DNA of 64,000 bases, from NCBI RefSeq assembly GCF_958298935.1, contig NC_084936.1, forward strand, positions 1,123,501-1,187,500, read 5' to 3'. The notes beneath the pieces are model-generated. The model ran no database searches and was not told where the DNA came from. It was given only the letters and a program-made list of their open reading frames with translations. Positions 57,103 to 64,000 of this stretch are shown here, piece by piece. Position 1 is the stretch's first letter. Each line of letters begins with the position of its first letter. The position numbers and the translations under genes are program-made. Origin of the DNA: Phragmites australis (lineage: Eukaryota > Streptophyta > Magnoliopsida > Poales > Poaceae).

Positions 57103-57997
57103 AACCCCGACTATATTGTGGCGACCTCGAGGCCGAGTCAGTCTCAGTCTATTTTTTAATGTTACAACTTCTCAGTGGCGGCGCCTACTAGGTTCTACGT
57201 GGCAGCGATAGCTCTACGCCGACCAACGTGTGATAGAGCAGAGAGAGGGGTGCGCGGGTGACAAAGTTGCCGACGTATTAATTGCCAGCCATGGTGGCGT
57301 GGCACGGACAGCGCGATGGCGTTGTGCTCGAGGAGGGAGAAGAGCGGTGATGGCTAGGTCCAAGCATCAACGAGGGTGAGCAGGCGTGGGCGTGGGCGCG
57401 AGCGCGTGGGAGCTAGGCCGATGCAGGTTGTGGTGGCCCACGCGCACATGGAGAGGAGAGTGGGGCCGGTTGGGCTGATGGGCTGTGCTGAGAGAAAAAG
57501 AGAGACGGCGGCTTGAGAAGAAAAGAAAAGAATTAGGATTTGATTTGGGGTAAATTCATATGAACTATTTGAATTTGGGTTTGATTTTGGACTTGGCATT
57601 AATTCAAATAGAAATATTTGAATTATGATCTGGATTTGAAATTCTTACTTTGGGAAAGGATTTGAATTCAAAAATATTTGAATTCAAATTTGGATTTGTG
57701 CTGAAAGGAATTAAAAAAGATTTGAATTTAAGAGATATTCAAATTCAAATCTCCACTCAAAGAACTATACAAATAATAAACCAAAAATGCAAATGATTCA
57801 ATTTATTGTAAGAATTAGTTTAGAAATTAATTTGATGTTCTTTAGAATACTTAGCCAAAATAATATATTTGAATGTATATATATAAGTATATATTTATTC
57901 AAATATTTAATTTCTTGATTTTATATTGATTAGAAAAAAATTAAATTAAAGTGAAATTTACTATATTCTATACGCTAAAACTTGAGATGTTACAGGT

Positions 57998-60900
57998 GCC
58001 GTGCACCGGAGGTTCGGCCTCTGTTGCCGCTTGTGTGACGCAGGAGATTAGGACTCAATCGGTTAATATTCCGAAAGTAATAGCGACAGAATGCATCTTT
58101 TGGGGCTGTGTCAGCCAGGCATTTTGACAAGCCATGCATGCATCACCTTGCAAAGTGCACTCGAGGAAAACGTGGCCCCCTTTTTATTACTTCGATCCAA
58201 CATTACAAAAATAGAATTGTGTTTAATCTCATTCATCGGGTAGCACTTTCTCGTCTGTCAAAAAGAATCACGTCTGATTTCTTCTGATTGGAAGGTGCAG
58301 GAGGACAACATAAAGTGAAAAGAGCTCACAGAGAGAGAAAGAACCAAAAAAAAAAAAAAAGGGCTTCCTGCTAGCTCGGCAGTCATCTTCTGTGCAGGTA
58401 GTTTTGATCCGGTGAAAAGACGTCTCATCGTTGCATAAATGTTGAGTACACATGCTTTTTTATAAAGAAAGTTTTATTCTCTCAAGATCGAATCAAAGAC
58501 ATACCATCGTGTAACAGTACACTCTTACGATTAAGATGCACCCAACCAATAAAAGCAAGAAGCAAAAATTGCCAATAGGGCGCAACCGAGAAAAAGAGAG
58601 AAAAGCACTCAGGTAGGTACATGGTGAGAAGCAAAAAGGTACACACGGACATGTAGGAATGAACACCTGACCTAACGTTCACTGTACCGCTCTACTGCAT
58701 AGCCTTACCTTCTGTTTCCTGTTACACAAACATGCAGCTGGCAGGGTGTACTACTGCTATGTGAATGACCCAAGTTAGTTTGCAAAACATGTCATGTGCT
58801 CAGATTATGCAAAAAAATACCTGACCACAACGATCTTGAGTAACTCGTGAGCCTCGATTTACATACTACGATCCACATTGTACGTGGACACCAAGCAAAT
58901 GGGCTATACTGCTACCTTTCTCAAGAATAAGATTACGATGATTGCATGCATACTAGAGTATATATAGGATAGATGCCAGGTGTAACATGCCTACTGTCAG
59001 TTCGTCGCATCGACGTTGCGAATTATACTCCATCTAGAAAAAGCATGCATGAGAGCTAGGGCGTTAGGTGAGGTAGCGAGAGAAAAGCTACCGTGACAAG
59101 ATATGCACTTTGTTTTTTTACCTGATGATCCATTGATCATGATGGAAAGTTACCTGTCTTGAATTTTTTGCCCTTTTTTACCTGCCTGCACACATGATTC
59201 TCGTGACAAAGATCTCTCAACGGCATTATATGTGGCCGCCTTTAACACAACTTCAGCTTCAGTTTCTTCACATTAAAAAAAGCAAGAGGGCTCCTATCTC
59301 TTAAGCGACAATATTCTTCACCGGCTTATCTATACAGAAGAAGAATAAGCAACTAGGACTAAGAAGCACAAACTGCCTTCTACTAGCTTCTTCCATGCAT
59401 AAGCTAGCTTCTACAAGCCACAACTGTCCCAAACGGCAGGAACCGGAATATATAGGATTCGAGTACCCTGGCGCTAGAAATCCTACGGGATTTAAAACAA
59501 GAATTGGATAACAAAGTTGTTTAATTTGGATGTGCTATAGGGATTTAAAACAAGAATTGTATAACAAAGTTGTTTAATTTGGATGTGCTATAGGGGAAAA
59601 ACAAGATTTTTTTAGGGAGAGTTTCTTGGAAGAGAGAATGGTAAAGAGATAGCTAGGCACATTTTGCATTGGACCTCGAGGAATTCTATCCTTAATCCCA
59701 CAGAGGCACTTAGAATTCTGATTAGTGCAGTGTCTATGTCCGATAAGGTTTACAAGTTAACATGTGGTGGCTAAAAAAGGAGCTCTAGTGGATGCTGTGG
59801 TCTGATCCACCATAATTAGATGGGACATGCAAGTTGCACACAACTTGGTGCTCTGGCCCGACCCATGGCATATGGGTTCACTAGTACATAAACATTTTTA
59901 CACACTATTTAGAAATTCCATACAAAACGTTTTTTTCGAACCACCTATAAAAAAAATATACAAATAAGATTTATACAGACCACCTGTCTATGCTAATCGA
60001 TGAGCCCATAGTCGTTGAGACTTAAAAATGGACCCTTATGTGGTCCTTCCCTACAGGTTGACTTGCTAGCCCCGGGTACATGTAGTTGCTACCACATATG
60101 GCATTTGGTAGTATTTTCCTTTATTTCCCTTTCTGCAAATAGTGTATTTGGTTATCATCGTCATCCTTAAGACTCCAACCGAGAAGGTAAATAATGGGAT
60201 CGAATACTAGAACAAATCCATAAACAATTCATCTAACGTGTAGTTAGTGGCCCTCGACCAAATGCTGATTTGCCTCATGAAACTAGCACTAGTTAGGATC
60301 GCAAATCATAGGATGGATGTAAAATCTAAGATTCTATCTTCTTGTACCAAGGAATTAGTTTTTAAAATCTAGCATGTATTTTTAACACTAATACATTTAT
60401 AAAATCATACTTTTGTAACCGGATCTTCCAATTGTTTTAGAAAACCAGTTCACTGCACGCCCACCCCGTCATCAGTCCCGTGTTGCCTATGCTTGCAATT
60501 AAAGGAGAGGGCATTTGTTATCTATGCAAATTATAATAAACATGAACATATAAAAAGTAATTTTACTATCCAATGGATGTATACAATAATTGTATCTAAT
60601 AAATAACCCAAATTGTTAGAATTGGATGAGACCTTACGGAAATTTTGACCATGATCCTAAAGAGAATTTGGTAGAATACTAAGAATATTAATATTATACC
60701 AAATTAAGAGTTTACCTACAATCGGATTGGTCCTGTCAATCTAGGGCCATAAAGTCATAAACTTGTAGAATCAAATCGAGATTCTGACAACCTTGTGTGG
60801 TTTGTCCAAGAATTTGACCTGATGACTCTTTGGCAGGGGTTGAGCTGGGGGGTGCCTGATGTGCCTGGCACATCCAAATTTTAGAAAGTTCATCAAGGAT

Positions 60901-62858
60901 CGGTTCTTCATTTTACTTCTCTTCGCAAAGCTTCGGTAGCAAACTCAAGAAGACAAGAACAAGAACCACTGGAACTAGAAGGGATTGACTAGTATTCTGG
61001 TAAATGATTTAGTATTCCTGGGGTATACGCTATGTTGTTTTTTAATTATTATCTGGAATTTCATAAGTTTGAGGCGTTTGCTAATCTCCGTATATCCTTC
61101 TAAGTTTCTTTAGGATAATCACTGGCTCGTTCTTTTTTCTCATTATGCAGTGCTCTATGCTAGTATCTACTACTGTCTACTGATGTTGTATTTTTCTACC
61201 AAAATAAGGTTTTATAGAAATATTTTAGAGTTGTCATTACCTCATCAGATAAGGACTTCAAGCAGCTGATATCTTAAGATATTCAATTTGTTATACCATT
61301 AGTTGATAGTGGTTCAGATAATGGCAACTAATTAACTGTAATTTCTTAAAGTAATATGAAATTTTCAGCTTTGCTATAGTTAAATCATGACTTAGTTTTA
61401 CTTGTGAATTTTTAATATATTTATATTCTACTTTTAGCAAATTTGTACTTGTATATTGGATTAAAAAATTTCCAATCGGCACACCTAGCAATGAAATCCT
61501 GGCTCCATCACTGCTCTTTGGTGTGGCAAAAAATCATAGGCTACTAACTGATTTTGTATTGAGTAAATAATATTGTGTACATATATGTTGCTGGTTGGTG
61601 CATGTATTATCTTAAGAAAAACCTACAACTAAAATGCACAATAACGATTTCACTTGTGGATCTCCTGGTGAGGGAAAGAGATGTATAGTTAGATCAGACA
61701 ATTGGTTCTACTCAATCCATGCATGCATGTATGATTCTCTGAATAACGAGCGAGCCAAATGCACCTATATCCCTTTGTCTTCTCCTGGATTGGATAACAT
61801 TCTCTTTGGCAAGATGCCCCTGGACTTTCGGAGCATGGTCACCTTTCACAAGAACACAAAGAACAATGTGTTCGCTACTCTTGTGCTTTGTTGCTACTTG
61901 CCGCACTATACACCTAATATGACCATTCATTCTTTGCATGACAATATGACATAGCTAGTCACGTGCAAGCTTTGTATTTTAGCACCGATCTAGTCAGAAT
62001 TTTCTGCTCTTCAGATGTTCTCTTGTTCCTCTTGTCAGATAGCATACAACAGGTTATTATTCTTTTTTTTTTGCGATGAGAAATCAATCTGGAGTTGCGT
62101 TGGCCAGAGAGTGAGGCGATTGATTACTGGCAAGGGTAGTTAAAAACCGACACAATAGCTGTGGCGCCGTCCCTTGTCATTTAGGAAAACGATAAGATTG
62201 ATTTTGAATTGACTAGTTATGAAGCATTTCACCATCCATGGGCCAATCTATCTTGTAGCAAATTACGGTAATGTCGTGTCATATATAAAGCTAGTTAGCT
62301 ATACATTTACCATTGACAATAATTTAAATTTTGGTGAAGTTAATTTTTTCTTGAGACATTTATACATGGCTAGCAACATGACAACATATATTTATCAATT
62401 TAACATGTATGGACATAATTAGTTTAGCTTGAAGGCTCTTTTAAAATAGATGGATACATTTTGTTCTCAGGGTATTAATATGATGACCATTGAGCTTTCT
62501 TCTTTCAACAGAGGCAAGAAAAACTGCAAACATGTTAACACAGCATGCATGATCAAATAGTACATTCTAAGGAACTCAAGCAATCTAGTAGCTAGTTGTA
62601 AATCATAATTTTGGATACTTTAACATTTAACCAAACAAGACGATATGCATGAATTAAGATGTGACTAGTTGAGAAGCATTTCACCATAGACTGAGCTACC
62701 TCATATCATGCTAAATTTTATACATGAATTTTCATGAGGAGAAAAATCCAAAAATGTGGGGAAGTCCAATTTGACTCATAAAAATTTCCCCACAAACATG
62801 GCACCAAAATAATTTAATTTAATTAGTGACTCGTTGCAAATAATTTCTCAAAGAACAC
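57998..62858. other. Intergenic DNA, no supported gene
   Basis: About 4.9 kb, AT-rich. Frames such as 61634-61954 (MHNNDFTCGSPGEGKRC...) show no family. A 53-bp tandem duplication at 59487-59592 is the only clear structure. A CACTAGTACATAAACATTTTTAC word at 59879 could be a CACTA start but has no partner. Confidence 0.45.
59487..59592. repeat. 53-bp tandem duplication
   Basis: GGGATTTAAAACAAGAATTG...GGATGTGCTATA is present twice, offset by 53 bp (59490 and 59543), with one base different. Confidence 0.88.
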
Positions 62859-62863
62859 ATGCT

Positions 62864-62901
<38 letters not shown>

Positions 62902-63484
62902 ACATATATATATATACATGTATACATATATATACATACATATATACATGTATACATATATATACATACATATACATACATGTATGTGTATACATAAATA
63001 TATATATGTGTATACATATATGTATATATATGTGTATACATGTATATATATGTATATATGTATATGTATACATATATGTATATATATACATATATGTATA
63101 CATATATGTATATGTATACATATACATATATGTATGTATATGTATACATATACATATATGTATGTATATGTATACATATACATATATGTATGTATATGTA
63201 TACATATACATATATGTATACATATATGTATATGTATATGTATACATATACATATATGTATATGTATATGTATATGTATACATATACATACATATATGTA
63301 TACATATATGTATATGTATATGTATACATATACATATATGTATATGTATATGTATATGTATACATATACATACATATATGTATATGTATACATATACATA
63401 TATGTATACATATATGTATATGTATACATATATGTATATGTATACATACATGTATATATATATACATACATATATATATATATA
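62859..63484. repeat. TATACA/TATGTA satellite-like tract (~620 bp)
   Basis: Built almost only from TATACA, TATGTA and TATATA words, so both strands look alike. In the middle a ~28-bp higher-order unit repeats (TGTATACATATACATATATG + TATGTATA, for example at 63141 and 63169). Long frames on all six readings are an effect of the repeat. Confidence 0.93.
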
Positions 63485-63499
63485 GATCGCAGAGGCTCT

Positions 63500-64000
63500 T
63501 GATCCCAACGACAATATAACTTACAATCAGGGGCGAATCTTTAGTCGCTAGAGGTGGCCGGTAGCTGCGGGCATCTTATACCCGTGAGCACGTCCGTATG
63601 CCTGCCCAAAGCACGGGTTTGTGGGTAATTAGGATGAATTTATATACCTAAGCTTCTAGATTATATACCTAGTGGTGACTTGGACCCCACATGTAACGTA
63701 ATTGGAGCGGGTTTACGGGTTCACGGGCACATGTATGCCTTTTTCTTGCCCGCGACCTTTTGCCCATCGGGTTTAAGATCAAACCCGTACCCATACCCAC
63801 GGGCAAAAATTGAAACCCAAACCCGCACCCGTCGGGTTTCTTACCCACGGGCACGCGGATAATCTCTACCCGTTGCTATCTTTATTCCGGTCGGCACCCG
63901 ATCATGGCTATTGAGCCACCAAGTCACAAAGACAAGGCCTCAACTCGGATGAGCCAACAAGCCACCAAGGCAAGGCCTCACCATAAGCCTCTCTTCTGGT
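63500..64000. other. Decayed repeat with CGGGTACCC-type words
   Basis: 63560-63880 carries many short inverted words (GTGAGCACG, GCGGGTTTACGGGTTCACGGGC, CCCGTACCCATACCCACGGGC) like those of hAT-type MITEs in plants. Ends could not be found. The last bases may belong to another element. Confidence 0.35.

Larger units (their letters stand above)
55389..57997. mobile_element. Probable long solo LTR starting TGTAACACCC
   Basis: Starts TGTAACACCCACG and ends AACTTGAGATGTTACA. Many grass gypsy LTRs start and end this way. The body includes GAGTAAAACACTCAGCAAGTAC, another common LTR word. The 2.6 kb holds a CACTA-type end (56690-57102) and an inverted repeat (56150-56670), probably later insertions. 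No matching target duplication was found. Confidence 0.4.

Noticed and set aside
61634..61954. 106-codon frame
   Set aside because: No domain, signal or neighbouring exon, and it is opposed by another frame. Insufficient support.
62819..63519. Six long frames of Tyr/Ile/Met/Thr/His/Cys repeats
   Set aside because: They are translations of the TATACA/TATGTA tract. All frames are open because the repeat has few stop codons.

Overview
This is nuclear DNA from a grass (Poaceae), very probably a TE-rich grass genome. The evidence is the retroelement lineages present (a Tat-type Ty3/gypsy element with an antisense ORF, chromovirus pieces, CACTA, Stowaway and long gypsy LTR-like DNA), Helitron termini of the grass type, and grass-like multi-exon genes for an IQ67-domain (IQD) protein and an alpha-expansin. 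There are no bacterial operons, CRISPR arrays or recognisable rRNA/tRNA genes. Most of the 64 kb is transposable elements, many of them nested. Only two genes look intact.

Layout. (1) 171-14859: one large Tat-lineage LTR retrotransposon with a perfect 5-bp target duplication (GATTT). It carries broken gag, protease, RT/RNase H and integrase on the + strand. A 1.9-2.6 kb block of a different gypsy element follows (initiator-Met primer-binding site, leader and gag with a zinc knuckle). Next comes an antisense gene (9847-12988, - strand) with its own TATA box, then a complete 3' LTR. The 5' LTR has lost its 3' end, the primer-binding site and the gag leader. The element sits inside a CACTA-like element whose right end is near 15596. 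(2) 15620-16930: two minisatellite-like arrays. (3) 18416-20435, - strand: an intact five-exon IQD calmodulin-binding gene. (4) 22679-26890: a Helitron with recognisable 5' and 3' ends between A and T. It carries decayed fragments of two unrelated host genes in the same orientation: the first exon of a TORTIFOLIA1/SPIRAL2-like microtubule protein, and the 3' part of the CPSF73-I mRNA 3'-end endonuclease gene.

(5) 27.8-37.2 kb: a cluster of short non-autonomous DNA elements. It includes two copies of one hAT-like family and four foldback (inverted-repeat) elements with 9-10 bp target duplications. One of these, 33383-35857, lies inside the second hAT copy and itself contains another foldback element. 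(6) 37730-38612, - strand: an intact two-exon alpha-expansin gene. A decayed paralogue lies in opposite orientation at 42150-43069. (7) 43879-44025: a 147-bp miniature of the foldback family at 36061. (8) 45038-47483: a short-LTR non-autonomous retroelement (LTRs about 150 bp, target duplication CAACC), probably interrupted by a second LTR-like segment. (9) 52.5-58.0 kb: long gypsy LTR-like DNA with a CACTA end inserted. (10) 62859-63484: a 0.6-kb TATACA/TATGTA satellite-like tract.

The two intact genes (IQD, expansin) are not functionally linked in any way the sequence shows. The main interest is how elements capture, nest in and silence one another: a retroelement chimera, an antisense gene inside a retroelement, a gene-capturing Helitron and long perfect hairpins.
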